Under the pieces are notes generated by a model. The model saw only the letters and a list, made by a program, of their open reading frames with translations. It was not told the origin of the DNA and ran no database searches. From assembly GCF_900113665.1 (NCBI RefSeq), contig NZ_FOQD01000004.1, positions 124,001 through 188,000 of the forward strand: 64,000 nt of DNA, in the 5' to 3' direction. Source of the stretch: Planctomicrobium piriforme. Lineage in GTDB: Bacteria; Planctomycetota; Planctomycetia; Planctomycetales; Planctomycetaceae. Shown in pieces: positions 8,006 through 18,124 of the stretch (positions are counted from its first letter, which is position 1; each line of letters begins with the position of its first letter). A program made the translations under genes and the position numbers.

Positions 8006-8455
8006 TCAGGCCGATTTGCCCGTGTTCTTCGAGACCTCCACGAACGCAATCCTCAGTTCGTGGAGTGTGCCATCGAGAAAACGAGACTCGTCGGCAGTCA
8101 GGTTGCCTTTGCACTTCGTCTCCAGCACCGCCAGCAGGTCGATAAAGTGCTTGGCCAGCGGCAACTGAATATGCACTTCTCCCTCGGGCCCCGGGATCAG
8201 CCCCAGAGAAAGAATCGCCTGCGTCGACAACATCTGCAACAAGGTCGCGAAGCTGGCATCCGGAATCGAGCCGACATCAATCAGTTCATCTTCTTCGGGT
8301 TCGACATTCGCGACTGGCGGTGTTTTGGCAGGAGCTGCAGCCCCCGCAAGTTCGGCATCGCGTTTCGCGTCTTCGGCTTTGACGCGAGACTTCCAGTCTT
8401 CGTCAGAGACGATCTCGATCTGTGGTTTGTCACCCGGCGACTTGGAGCTGGACAT
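8006..8455 (-). CDS. DUF1844 domain protein
   Basis: A 149-residue cytoplasmic protein. After a variable acidic and proline/alanine-rich linker (about residues 1-70), the C-terminal region FATLLQMLSTQAILSLGLIPGP followed by AKHFIDLLAVLETKCKGNL and DGTLHELRIAFVEV is the DUF1844 domain. I chose the ATG at 8455 (MSSSKSP) over the start at 8485. It probably shares a transcript with the DUF1444 gene downstream. The molecular role of DUF1844 is not established. Confidence 0.85.
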   Translation of the reverse strand: MSSSKSPGDKPQIEIVSDEDWKSRVKAEDAKRDAELAGAAAPAKTPPVANVEPEEDELIDVGSIPDASFATLLQMLSTQAILSLGLIPGPEGEVHIQLPLAKHFIDLLAVLETKCKGNLTADESRFLDGTLHELRIAFVEVSKNTGKSA

Positions 8456-8653
8456 GTCTTCTTTCCTTGTGTGCAGGGCCGGCACGGCCGCAGGTCAGCA
8501 TATTTGTCGACGAACCGCGGGACAACTCACCGCCGCGCAGTGCGCGATCTGTGGCCGCAACCTAACGCTCTGCTGCTTGACGATCTCGTCTCCAACGTTC
8601 ATCTTGGGTTGATTGACTCTCGCGACAAGCCACTTCCAGGACAGGGTTACTTA

Positions 8654-10669
8654 ATGCTGCGCCGCATCCTCGCTGTCTGTCTGTTTTCGCTGCTGGTCTT
8701 TGCTGATCAGGTGACGTTTGCTCAACCTGCGGCCAAGGTGATTCCCGCACCGGGGATCGATCTCCCCCCGGCAGCCCGCACGCACATCAACAAGAAACGG
8801 GTCGATCTGAATCGAAAGATCGCGGCGCTCGCCAAGCAGGGGCCGCGCGAGATCCTCGAACTGCTGCCGGATGTGGAAATCTTCTCCCGGGCAGCCGAAC
8901 TCGCCGTCGACGGAAACACCATCTACTCCGAGCAGGAATTCAACAACCTCGACAAGCAGTTGGATCTCGGACTGGAGCGAGCAGCGGAACTCGCCAAGGG
9001 GGAACACAGTTGGACGACGCAAACCGGACTGGTCGTCCGCGGGTTTCGCTCCAAACTAGATGGAACGGTTCAGCCCTACGGTCTGTTGATCGGGCCGGAT
9101 GCCAAGCTGGACGGCGAGCCAATGCGGCTCGACATCTGGTTTCACGGCCGCGGCGACAAAACGACGGAAACACAATTTATTCAGTCACGTCTGAAGAGCG
9201 AAGGGGAATACAAGATCCCTGACGGCATCGTGCTGCATCCGTACGGCCGCTTCTGCAATCCGTTCCGTTTCGCAGGCGAAGTCGACGTCTGGGAAGCGCT
9301 CGAACACGTCAAGCAGAACTACAAGATCGACCCCGATCGGATGGCGGTCGGCGGTTTCTCGATGGGAGGCGCCGGCTGCTGGGGATTCACCGTGCATTAT
9401 CCCTCGAGCTGGTTCGCCTCTTACCCCGGCGCCGGTTTCTCGGACACTGAACGCTTTTTGGGGATGGACAAGAACCCGGAAAAGCTTCCCTCTCCGATTC
9501 AGCAGAAGCTCTGGCGGCTCTACGACGCTCACACTCTCGCCGACAACCTGTACGACGTGCCGACCATTGCCTACAGCGGGGAAATCGACGGTCAGAAATT
9601 GGCTTCGGACATCATGGTCGAAGCCGCGGCGAAGTATGGACTTGAAATTCCACACATCATCGGCCCCCAAACCGGCCACAAAATCCATGCGGATTCCAAA
9701 CTGATCATCGAGGAGAAACTGAACGCACTGGCTGCCAAGGGACGCGTCATCACGCCCCCCAGCATCCGCTTCACAACTTATTCCCTCAAATACAACACTT
9801 GTGCCTGGGCGACGATCAACGGCCTCGGCGAGCACTGGGAAGAAGCCTACATCCATGCCGACCTGACGCCGCAGACAGATCCGACCGGGGTCGAAGTCAA
9901 AACCAAAAACCTGACCGACCTTTCGCTCAACTTCCCGGCAGCATCAAGCCCGTTTGCTGCGTCCAAGGGCGTCAAAGTCACCATCGATGGTCAGGCTCTG
10001 CCGGAACTGAAGTCCGCCTCCGACAAGGCGTTTGTCGCCCGTTTTCGGAAGCAGGGCGACAAATGGGCAAGCGTGAAACCGGATGCGGAACCGGAAGGGC
10101 TGGTGAAACGTCACGATCTGCAAGGCCCCGTCGATGACGCACTGATGGCGCCGTTCCTGTTCGTCAAACCGACCGGAACATTCGTAAATACGACCGTCGG
10201 AGCGTGGGTCAATTCAGAGATGAACCGGGCCGTCAACAATTGGGAACGTCAGATGCGCGGCAATGCCCGCGTCAAGAAAGACACCGAAATCACCGAAGCC
10301 GATATTCGCGACAACAACCTCATTTTGTGGGGTTGCCCGCGGAGCAACGCCCTCATCAAGAAGATCATCACTCAGTTGCCGATCATCTGGTCGAGCAGCG
10401 AACTCTCCGTCGGGAAAACGGAATACGAACCGGCACATCAGGCGTTGATCATGATCTACCCGAATCCGCTGAACCCGTCGCGGTACATCGTCATCAACAG
10501 CAGCCTGACGTACCGCGAAACCGACTATGAGAACAACGCGAAGCAGACTCCCAAACTGCCGGACTGGGCAATCATCGAATTGAATCAGGCTCCGAACGAC
10601 TACGCCCCCGGCGGCATCATCGCGGCAGACTTCTTCGACGAACAATGGAAGGTGAAAACGCCGAAGTAA
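8654..10669 (+). CDS. Secreted prolyl-oligopeptidase-like alpha/beta hydrolase
   Basis: A 671-residue protein with a signal peptide at MLRRILAVCLFSLLVFADQVTFAQ; cleavage after AQ is likely, so it acts in the periplasm or outside. The nucleophile elbow GGFSMGG (around residue 235) and the TGHKIHAD segment give the Ser and His of an alpha/beta-hydrolase triad of the S9/esterase type. The C-terminal 250 residues (from ITPPSIRFTTYSL) form an extra domain seen in planctomycete homologues. The reading frame continues far upstream without a stop, but the antisense DUF1444/DUF1844 genes occupy that DNA, and ATG 8654 opens the signal peptide. The substrate is unknown. Confidence 0.85.
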   Translation: MLRRILAVCLFSLLVFADQVTFAQPAAKVIPAPGIDLPPAARTHINKKRVDLNRKIAALAKQGPREILELLPDVEIFSRAAELAVDGNTIYSEQEFNNLDKQLDLGLERAAELAKGEHSWTTQTGLVVRGFRSKLDGTVQPYGLLIGPDAKLDGEPMRLDIWFHGRGDKTTETQFIQSRLKSEGEYKIPDGIVLHPYGRFCNPFRFAGEVDVWEALEHVKQNYKIDPDRMAVGGFSMGGAGCWGFTVHYPSSWFASYPGAGFSDTERFLGMDKNPEKLPSPIQQKLWRLYDAHTLADNLYDVPTIAYSGEIDGQKLASDIMVEAAAKYGLEIPHIIGPQTGHKIHADSKLIIEEKLNALAAKGRVITPPSIRFTTYSLKYNTCAWATINGLGEHWEEAYIHADLTPQTDPTGVEVKTKNLTDLSLNFPAASSPFAASKGVKVTIDGQALPELKSASDKAFVARFRKQGDKWASVKPDAEPEGLVKRHDLQGPVDDALMAPFLFVKPTGTFVNTTVGAWVNSEMNRAVNNWERQMRGNARVKKDTEITEADIRDNNLILWGCPRSNALIKKIITQLPIIWSSSELSVGKTEYEPAHQALIMIYPNPLNPSRYIVINSSLTYRETDYENNAKQTPKLPDWAIIELNQAPNDYAPGGIIAADFFDEQWKVKTPK

Positions 10670-10754
10670 TGGCAGAGAACCGTGCGGTGCCTCAGGGAGT
10701 TGATTGTCTCCAGACCGCGCCAACTGCCTGGGACACCGCGCTCGCCTGCGGGCG

Positions 10755-11633
10755 TTACTTCTTCCGGAGATACAGCTCGAACCAGTTTACCAGGGCTTCC
10801 TGGCTGCGGGCCTGATCAACGCCCTGGAAGCCATGCGCCGCGCCCGGGATGACCAGCAGTTCGGCCGGCACCATTTTTTCCTTGAATGCGACTTCCATGC
10901 GTTCGCTGTGGCTGATCGGGACGAGTTCGTCCTTGTCGCCGTGAATCAGCAATGTCGGCGCGTCGTCGGAGGAGGCCTTCAACAAGGGCGAGACCGATTC
11001 GGCCTGATCGTCTGGAAATTCGAGCGCCGCGAAGCGTTTGCGAAGCGGAAAGAACTCGTCGATCTTGGTGGGCGGGAAAATCGCGACGACCGCCGTCACG
11101 CGGTCGCTGATTCGGTCGACGGGATCTTTCGCCTCGGGGTTCCCATCGTCGGCAGTGGTGCCGAGCATCAGTGACAGGTGCCCGCCGGCGCTCATGCCGA
11201 AGACACCCATGCGTTTGTGGTCGATGCCATAGTCTTCGGCGTGCATGCGGATAAACCGGGTGGCTCGACGGACATCGGCGACCGCTTCCGGGACTTTGAA
11301 GTAAGGACTGCTGCCATGGCGGACGAGGAACAAGGTGTAGCCCTTGTCGACCAGTTCTTCGAACGGATTCGGCGTGAGGTGATTTTTACGGACGATCGAT
11401 TCTGGCGGAGCCCAACCGGAAACCCAGCCGCCGCTGACCATAAACAGCACCGCGGCCCCATTCGGGTTCTCGGGCCGCACCATGTCAAAGGTCAGCGCCA
11501 TGCCCGCCTTGTGACCATAGACGATGTCAGGAGTGATCTTGAATTCGCTTGCGGACGTCACGGTCGATCCACGCACCCACAACGACAGCAGTGCAGCCGT
11601 GATGTGCGCGAAAAAACGGGGCGATCGGCTCAT
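10755..11633 (-). CDS. Secreted alpha/beta hydrolase (BD-FAE/esterase type)
   Basis: A 292-residue hydrolase. From ATG 11633 it opens MSRSPRFFAHITAALLSLW, a short signal peptide; an in-frame start at 11708 would only add a hydrophilic leader. The oxyanion region FMVSGGWVSG replaces HGGG, the nucleophile elbow is GVFGMSAGG (Ser near 148), and HGDKDELVP and GAAHGF supply Asp and His. This is the layout of dienelactone-hydrolase/feruloyl-esterase-like carboxylesterases. It converges on the previous hydrolase gene, 86 bp away, and lies head to head with the large histidine kinase. The substrate is unknown. Confidence 0.85.
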   Translation of the reverse strand: MSRSPRFFAHITAALLSLWVRGSTVTSASEFKITPDIVYGHKAGMALTFDMVRPENPNGAAVLFMVSGGWVSGWAPPESIVRKNHLTPNPFEELVDKGYTLFLVRHGSSPYFKVPEAVADVRRATRFIRMHAEDYGIDHKRMGVFGMSAGGHLSLMLGTTADDGNPEAKDPVDRISDRVTAVVAIFPPTKIDEFFPLRKRFAALEFPDDQAESVSPLLKASSDDAPTLLIHGDKDELVPISHSERMEVAFKEKMVPAELLVIPGAAHGFQGVDQARSQEALVNWFELYLRKK

Positions 11634-12004
11634 GCGGGGACGCTTTGTGGAAATAGTCGCTTTTGATGCGTTGAATCGGATCATATCGCGACTGCTGGAA
11701 GTCGCCAATGACAGGGTTCAATCGCGGCCTGGCGATGTTGGGTGAAGAAATTCAAATTCTTCCTGACTCAGGGGGTTGGCAAGTTGCAGAAACCCGGTAG
11801 CGTGACCACAAGGCGCACAAAATCCGCGTTGCGGTTTGGGGCGTCGATCGCAGTTCGCAGACTGGCGTTGGGGTCGCTTGCGGTCGTGCCCGGTTCCTTC
11901 GACAATGTGCAGCAGTGCGGCCGGCTGCAATCGTGATCAGCAGTTGATTTTTCATTTGGCGTTCTCGCTTTTCGATACGCCCTGCTTCGGACTTTCCCGT
12001 TCAA

Positions 12005-15000
12005 ATGCGCTCCATTTTCGACCGCAGTCTGCTGATCGCCGTAGGAGTGATGGCAGTCTTGCTGACCGCCGGCGCCTGGTGGAACCACCGCAATCTCGCC
12101 CGCCTTAACCAGCAGGAGGAGTTGGTCAACCACACCTACGAAGTGCAGCAGGTGGGAACGGTCTTTCTGAGACACATGGTCGATGCGGAAACCGGCTATC
12201 GCGGTTTTCTGCTCACCAGCAACGAGATGTTCCTCGAACCTTATGACACGGCGACGCAGCAGATTCCTCCGCGGATCATTCGGCTGCAGACACTGACGGT
12301 CGACAACCCCGACCAGGCCCAACGGGTCAAGAATCTCGACGCACGGAGCCGTCAGCTTCTGCGCCAGCTCGAACAAGGCATTCTGCAGCACAGGCAGGGG
12401 AGCAATCTTCCCAGTTCCAAGGATGCCCTGCTGGCGATCAAAAACGAGATGGATGTCCTCCGTGCGGAAGTGATGGAACTGCAGGCGACAGAAAGCCAAT
12501 TGATGGCGGTCCGCAAGGCGACCGCGGAGAACGCTTATCGATTCTCCGTCGTCAGCGGAATCATTGCCCTGGTCCTCAGTCTGTTGTCCTTTCTCGCCGT
12601 GATGTTTCTGGTGCAAAAAAACATCCGCGCTCGCGAACAGTTTGCCGCCCAGATTCATCAGGAACGGGAACGGCTCCGGGTGACGCTCACCAGTATTGGC
12701 GACGGCGTCATCTCGACCGATACCGAAGGCTGCGTCACCTGGCTCAATCCGATTGCGGAAGAGCTGACCGCCTGGTCGACTGCCGATGCCCGGGGGAAGC
12801 ATCTCACCGAGATTTTCAACATCATCAACGAAACGACGCGGCAACCGGCGGAGAACCCGGTGTTCCGCACGCTGCGGGACGGCGTGATTGTCGGGCTCGC
12901 CAATCATACGGTGCTGATCGCGCGCGACGGCGTCGAACGGGCTATCGCCGACAGTTCCGCGCCGATCCGCGATACGCACCAGCAGATCATCGGCACGGTC
13001 CTCGTCTTCAGGGATGTTTCGGTCGATCGAAAAGAGGAACTGGCGCGGGAGGAACAGGCGCAACTGACCGCACTCCGGGCGAATGTCGGCACGGCCCTCG
13101 CCAGCGGCGATTCGATGAGTGAAGTGCTGCAAACCTGTTGCGGCGGCATTGTAAGCCACCTGAACGCGGCCTTTGCCCGTATCTGGACGCTGAACGAGTC
13201 CGAACAAATTCTCGAACTTCAGGCCAGCGCCGGGATCTACACGCATCTCAACGGCCCGCATGCGCGAGTCCCCGTCGGGCAATTCAAAATCGGCCGGATT
13301 GCAGCTTCCCAGCAGCGGCATCTCAGCAACGACGTCCAGCACGATCCCGAAGTCAGCGATCAGGCCTGGGCGAGAGAGACCGGGATGACTGCGTTTGCAG
13401 GCTATCCGCTGCTAGCCGAGGGGCGGACGGTCGGCGTACTGGCCCTCTTCGCGCGCAAGGAACTGAGCGAGGGCGTGCTGGAAGACCTGGGCCCCATCGC
13501 GGATGCCATCGCGCTCTGGCTCGACCGCCGCCGCATTGCCCTCGCCGAGCAGCAGGCCCACGAGCAGTTTCGCGCCCTGTCGAATTCCATTCCGCAACTC
13601 GCCTGGATGGCCGGACCGGAAGGGGAAATCGACTGGTACAACCAGCGCTGGTACGACTACACCGGCACATTGCCCGATGCCGTGCCGTCACACCGCGGTC
13701 CCGATACGGCGGTGCATCCAGAAGAAATCGAACGGGTGCGTGCCGGGCTGCAACGCTCGTTCGCCGCCGGAGAGTCGTGGGAAGACACGTTTCGCATCCG
13801 TCGGGCGGACGGGGAATACCGCTGGCACCTGAGCCGCATGGTGCCGCTGCGGGACGAGCATGGGGAAACGGTCCGCTGGTTCGGTACCAACACCGACATC
13901 AGCGAGCAGCTCGAAGCATCACAGGCTCTCCGCCGCAGCGAAGCCTTCGCGCGCGGCGTCATCGAAAGCAGCCCGGACTGCGTGAAGGTGCTCGACCTCG
14001 ACGCCAAATTGCTGTGGATGAATGAAAACGGCAAGCGGATCATGGAGGTCTGCGACTTCGAGCAGATTCGCGGCCAGCATTGGCCGACGTTCTGGGAGAC
14101 CGGCGGCGCGGTGGCCGAGGCCATCCAGGCGCTGGAGAATGCCCGATCCGGAGGAGTCGGACGCTTTCAAGGCTTCTGCCCGACGCTGGCAGGTACGCCC
14201 CGCTGGTGGGATGTCGCTGTGAGCCCGATCTTCGGGCCCGACGACCGCCCGGAACGACTGCTGTCTGTCTCGCGGGATATCACGGCTCAGCGGGAATCCG
14301 AGCAACTGCTCCGCGAGAACGAGGCCCATCTGCGGCGTGTGATCGACTCGATGTATGCCTTCGTCGGGATTCTTTCCACAGAAGGAATTCTGCTGGAAAC
14401 AAATCAGGCGCCGCTCGATATTGCTGGCCTGCGCCGCGAACAGGTGATCGGCAAACCGATCTGGGAAACCGACTGGTGGTCGGAAGATGATTTCGCCCGT
14501 GAGCGACTCAGTAATGCAATTGCCAGGGCCGCCTCCGGACAAGTGGTCCGCTATGACGAAACGGTCCGCGGCAAGGGGACAGACCGAATCACAGTCGACC
14601 TGATGCTGCAGCCAGTCTATAACGACGGTGATCTGCTCTTCATCATTCAGTCCGGCGTCGACGTCACTGACCGCAAGCGATTTGAAAATCAGCTCGCCGC
14701 ATCGCAGGATTTCCTGCGTTCCGCCCTGGACGCACTCGACAGTCATCTCGCCGTCCTCGACGAACATGGCGTCATTCTCGCCGTCAACGAAGCCTGGAAG
14801 CAGTTCGCCGTCGAGAATGGAATGACCGATCCGCACTACGGCGTCGGGACCAATTACCTCGACCAGTGCCGCAACATCGACGAGGTGTCCGACGCCGATC
14901 TGAGCCGGATCGTCGACTGCATACTGGACGTCATCTCCGGCAAGACCGACAGTTGCGATATTGAGTACCCGTGCCATTCCGCGGTCTCCGAACGCTGGTT

Positions 15001-16750
15001 CCAGATGCGGGTGAACCGCTTCCGGGGATCAGAACCGGCCAAGGTGGTCGTCGCACATCAGAACATCACCTCCAGAGTTCAGTCAGAGCGGGCAACTCTC
15101 AAACGTTCCGAACAGTTGGCGACGCTGGCCAATATTGCCACACAGTTGAATGCCGCACACGATGCGAGTTCCATTCTGGGGATCATCACCGCCGGCGCGC
15201 GGCTCATCATCGGCGCCCATCAGGCGGCCGCGCATCGGATTCTCGACCAGAACTGGGCGCAGGCGATCAACGCCGGATCCTTCTCTGAGAAATACGGGGA
15301 ATGGCGAGGGTACGCCGGCCGGCTCGTCAGCGACAAGATGTGTCGTCTCATCTGTGATGCGAACGCCTCGCTGCGACTGACGGATGAAGAACTCGTGGCG
15401 CATCCTGCTTGGAAGGACGAGGGTAGCGACGATGAATCAAGACCCACTGTACGGGGCTGGCTGGCGGCGCCGCTGACCACGTTCGACAGCCGCAATCTCG
15501 GACTGATTGAAGTCTCAGATCGGCACAGCGGCGATTTCTCTTTGGACGACGAACTCACGCTCGTGCAGCTCGCACAAATGGGGTCGGTCGCGCTGGAGAA
15601 TGTGCGGCTCTACGACGACCTCCGCGAAGCCGACCGACGCAAAGACCAGTTCCTGGCTACGCTGGCTCACGAACTCCGCAATCCGCTGTCGCCGCTGACC
15701 GCCGCATCGCATCTGCTGCAGTCCGATCCGGGGAATCCGGATCAGGTGACTGAACTGACGGACGTCATTTATCGCCAGTGCGAGCAGCTCAAACGCCTCA
15801 TCGACGACCTGCTCGACGTCTCCCGCATCTCGACCGGTAAACTGCATCTCCGCTACGAACACGTTCAGCTCCAGACAGCGATCTCCGCCGCGCTCGACAT
15901 CAGCCGGCCCGTCATGACGACCGCCGGTCACACCTTAAGAGTCTCGCTGCCGGATGAACCGCTCACCGTGAACGGCGATCAGGTCCGGCTGTCGCAGGTG
16001 ATTGCCAACCTGCTGATTAACGCTGCAAAATACACGCCGGAGGGGGGCTCGGTTGAACTGACGCTCCAAAAGCAGAATGACTCGGCGGTCATCTCTGTCC
16101 GCGATACCGGCATCGGCGTCCCTCCAGAAATGCTCGAACGGATTTTCGAACTGTTTTCTCAGGTCGACAGCTCGCATACCCGTTCGCAGGGGGGCCTCGG
16201 CATCGGACTGACGCTGGTCAAAACGCTCGTCAGCATGCATGGCGGCACAGTACAGGCAGCCAGCGCCGGGCCCGGTCTGGGGAGTACTTTCACCGTCACG
16301 CTGCCGTTGGCTCAGACGACGAATCAGGCGGAGGTTTCAACAACGCCAGTTGCTGAAACCGAATCCCCCTCCTACCGCATTATTGTGGTCGACGACAACC
16401 ACACCGCCAGCTACCTGTTGAGCCGCCTGCTCACCAAGCTCGGTCAACAGGTGCAAGTGGCCGATACTGCGCAACAGGCGTTCGAGCTGATTTCGCAGTT
16501 CTCGCCCGACATCTTTATTTCCGACATCGCCATGCCCGGCATGTCAGGCTACGAACTCGCGCGACGGATTCGCGAAGAGCATCTCGAACACCGCCCGTTT
16601 CTGGTCGCCCTGACCGGCTACGGCCAGGCAAGCGATCGCGCGGAAGCCCTGCAGGCGGGTTTCGACGAACACCTGGTCAAACCCATTGGCCTGCCGGTGC
16701 TGCAGCAGTTGCTCCGCTCGTATACCGAACGCACCGGCGGAGCAGGCTGA
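12005..16750 (+). CDS. Hybrid histidine kinase with CHASE3, five PAS and two GAF domains
   Basis: A 1581-residue membrane sensor kinase. The rough order is: TM helix 9-25; CHASE3 sensor 35-175 (VDAETGYRGFLLTS is diagnostic); TM 179-202; PAS 222-345; GAF 353-510; PAS 523-645; PAS 648-765; PAS 775-895; PAS 903-1025; GAF 1037-1205; HisKA with H1222 in LAHELRNPLSPL; HATPase 1320-1435 with N and G boxes; and a receiver domain 1455-1575 with the phospho-acceptor D1507 in FISDIAMPG. It phosphorylates its own receiver, and the signal must leave by an unseen phosphotransfer protein or regulator, since none is adjacent. The ATG at 12005 has no strong Shine-Dalgarno. The signals sensed are unknown. Confidence 0.93.
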   Translation: MRSIFDRSLLIAVGVMAVLLTAGAWWNHRNLARLNQQEELVNHTYEVQQVGTVFLRHMVDAETGYRGFLLTSNEMFLEPYDTATQQIPPRIIRLQTLTVDNPDQAQRVKNLDARSRQLLRQLEQGILQHRQGSNLPSSKDALLAIKNEMDVLRAEVMELQATESQLMAVRKATAENAYRFSVVSGIIALVLSLLSFLAVMFLVQKNIRAREQFAAQIHQERERLRVTLTSIGDGVISTDTEGCVTWLNPIAEELTAWSTADARGKHLTEIFNIINETTRQPAENPVFRTLRDGVIVGLANHTVLIARDGVERAIADSSAPIRDTHQQIIGTVLVFRDVSVDRKEELAREEQAQLTALRANVGTALASGDSMSEVLQTCCGGIVSHLNAAFARIWTLNESEQILELQASAGIYTHLNGPHARVPVGQFKIGRIAASQQRHLSNDVQHDPEVSDQAWARETGMTAFAGYPLLAEGRTVGVLALFARKELSEGVLEDLGPIADAIALWLDRRRIALAEQQAHEQFRALSNSIPQLAWMAGPEGEIDWYNQRWYDYTGTLPDAVPSHRGPDTAVHPEEIERVRAGLQRSFAAGESWEDTFRIRRADGEYRWHLSRMVPLRDEHGETVRWFGTNTDISEQLEASQALRRSEAFARGVIESSPDCVKVLDLDAKLLWMNENGKRIMEVCDFEQIRGQHWPTFWETGGAVAEAIQALENARSGGVGRFQGFCPTLAGTPRWWDVAVSPIFGPDDRPERLLSVSRDITAQRESEQLLRENEAHLRRVIDSMYAFVGILSTEGILLETNQAPLDIAGLRREQVIGKPIWETDWWSEDDFARERLSNAIARAASGQVVRYDETVRGKGTDRITVDLMLQPVYNDGDLLFIIQSGVDVTDRKRFENQLAASQDFLRSALDALDSHLAVLDEHGVILAVNEAWKQFAVENGMTDPHYGVGTNYLDQCRNIDEVSDADLSRIVDCILDVISGKTDSCDIEYPCHSAVSERWFQMRVNRFRGSEPAKVVVAHQNITSRVQSERATLKRSEQLATLANIATQLNAAHDASSILGIITAGARLIIGAHQAAAHRILDQNWAQAINAGSFSEKYGEWRGYAGRLVSDKMCRLICDANASLRLTDEELVAHPAWKDEGSDDESRPTVRGWLAAPLTTFDSRNLGLIEVSDRHSGDFSLDDELTLVQLAQMGSVALENVRLYDDLREADRRKDQFLATLAHELRNPLSPLTAASHLLQSDPGNPDQVTELTDVIYRQCEQLKRLIDDLLDVSRISTGKLHLRYEHVQLQTAISAALDISRPVMTTAGHTLRVSLPDEPLTVNGDQVRLSQVIANLLINAAKYTPEGGSVELTLQKQNDSAVISVRDTGIGVPPEMLERIFELFSQVDSSHTRSQGGLGIGLTLVKTLVSMHGGTVQAASAGPGLGSTFTVTLPLAQTTNQAEVSTTPVAETESPSYRIIVVDDNHTASYLLSRLLTKLGQQVQVADTAQQAFELISQFSPDIFISDIAMPGMSGYELARRIREEHLEHRPFLVALTGYGQASDRAEALQAGFDEHLVKPIGLPVLQQLLRSYTERTGGAG

Positions 16751-16829
16751 TACTGCCCATCGTGATCCGGTCGTGATCTCGGTATCATGACGCTGCGGCA
16801 ATCCACCTGAATTTTCGCGGGCGAAATCG

Positions 16830-17885
16830 ATGAAGACGACCGTTTCACTGCTGCTGTTTGTGCTGCTCGGGGGCACCGCATTTGCTCAAGGCAGCTCGGT
16901 GAAGCCGACGGTGGGCGCCATCCGCTGGGATGCCTGGACCGGCGGCCAGATCACGGAGGAGGTGAAGAAAAGTCTCGGGCCAAAAAAATATCATCTCCGC
17001 CTCCCCTGGTTCGCGGAAGTCATCGACGATGATACCGTGCAGATTGACGGCAGCCCGCAAGAGGTCATGGATCGCGAACTCGAATATGCCGCCAACGCCG
17101 GACTCGATTATTGGGCGTTTCTGACCTACCCGGAAAACGGTCCAATGAGCTTCGCGATGAAGCAATACCTGCAGAGTTCCAAACGGCATCTGCTTCACTT
17201 TTGCGTCATTCTGCATTACACGCTGAGCAACGACGTCGAGAAATGGCCGAGGGAACTGGAACGTTCCGTCGCTCTCCTGCAGGAGCCCGGCTACCAGACC
17301 GTCCTGGATGGCCGGCCGCTGGTTTATGTGTTTATTTCAGGAACCTTTCCATACGATCGCTTCAACCAGTTTCTGGATGCGGCCAAAAGCAAAGGGCTCA
17401 ATCCCTATTGCGTCTTCATGGGAGGCGAACCGAGTACAGCCTATAAGGAAGTCTCCGGTCGCGGCTTCGACGCTGTCTCGGCTTATGCCCAAGACAGCAA
17501 TCAGGCCAAGTTCTCCGATCTGACCAAAGCGGTCGAGAAAGACCGGTGGCAGAACGCTGCCAGATCCAAAACTCCCTACGTTCCTCTCGTCACGACCGGT
17601 TGGGAAAAACGTCCCCGACAAGACCATCCCGTCTCATGGGAAGTCGGTCAGGCGTATCTCAAACAAAAGGTTTTTCCTTCGAGAGCCACGCCTCCTGAAA
17701 TCTCCTCGCATCTGCGTCGGGCAATCGCATTTGTTCGTGAAAACCCGGAGGTCTGTCCGGCCCGGACGATTATCATTTATGCCTGGAACGAGTACGACGA
17801 AGGGGGCTGGCTGGCGCCGACTCGATCTGCCGACGGCACGCCCGACACCGGTCGTCTCGATGCGATTCAAAAAGTTCTGAAGTGA
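16830..17885 (+). CDS. Secreted GH99/WbsX-like protein
   Basis: A 351-residue secreted protein with signal peptide MKTTVSLLLFVLLGGTAFAQ. The rest resembles GH99-like/WbsX TIM-barrel proteins: GAIRWDAWTGG near the start, HLRLPWFAEV, NAGLDYWAFLTYP, and the terminal IIIYAWNEYDEGGWLAPT, which is the usual end motif of these proteins. Family members act on, or bind, polysaccharides; the substrate here is unknown. It begins 79 bp after the kinase gene on the same strand, but the spacer is not clearly an operon junction. Confidence 0.75.
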   Translation: MKTTVSLLLFVLLGGTAFAQGSSVKPTVGAIRWDAWTGGQITEEVKKSLGPKKYHLRLPWFAEVIDDDTVQIDGSPQEVMDRELEYAANAGLDYWAFLTYPENGPMSFAMKQYLQSSKRHLLHFCVILHYTLSNDVEKWPRELERSVALLQEPGYQTVLDGRPLVYVFISGTFPYDRFNQFLDAAKSKGLNPYCVFMGGEPSTAYKEVSGRGFDAVSAYAQDSNQAKFSDLTKAVEKDRWQNAARSKTPYVPLVTTGWEKRPRQDHPVSWEVGQAYLKQKVFPSRATPPEISSHLRRAIAFVRENPEVCPARTIIIYAWNEYDEGGWLAPTRSADGTPDTGRLDAIQKVLK

Positions 17886-18124
17886 CCTTCAATTCGGACG
17901 CAGAAACCACATCGCTCATTCGGTGATCGTCGCCACGGCCCCGCTTCTTCCCGCCGTCGGTCTATGAGGCCATTGCTCAATCGTTCGCCATCAAACACGC
18001 TTAGACCACTCCTCAGACGCTGTCATTCCAGGCCAAATCTGCGCATAGTGGAAGCGGCGGGTCCGAATGAAGCAATTCCATCTGTCGGTCGCTGCCTGCT
18101 GATCGGTTGAGAATCGAGGTTGCG

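Noticed and set aside
7358..8653. A 1296-bp in-frame extension before the secreted hydrolase gene
   Set aside because: It lies antisense to the DUF1444 and DUF1844 genes, and the signal peptide starts at 8654.
11718..11955. Short overlapping minus-strand frames between the esterase and the hybrid kinase genes
   Set aside because: No consistent frame, no ribosome site and composition not clearly coding; possibly a decayed gene but unsupported.
11768..13342. Long minus-strand open frame opposite the hybrid kinase
   Set aside because: It mirrors the codon pattern of the kinase on the plus strand and has no domain.
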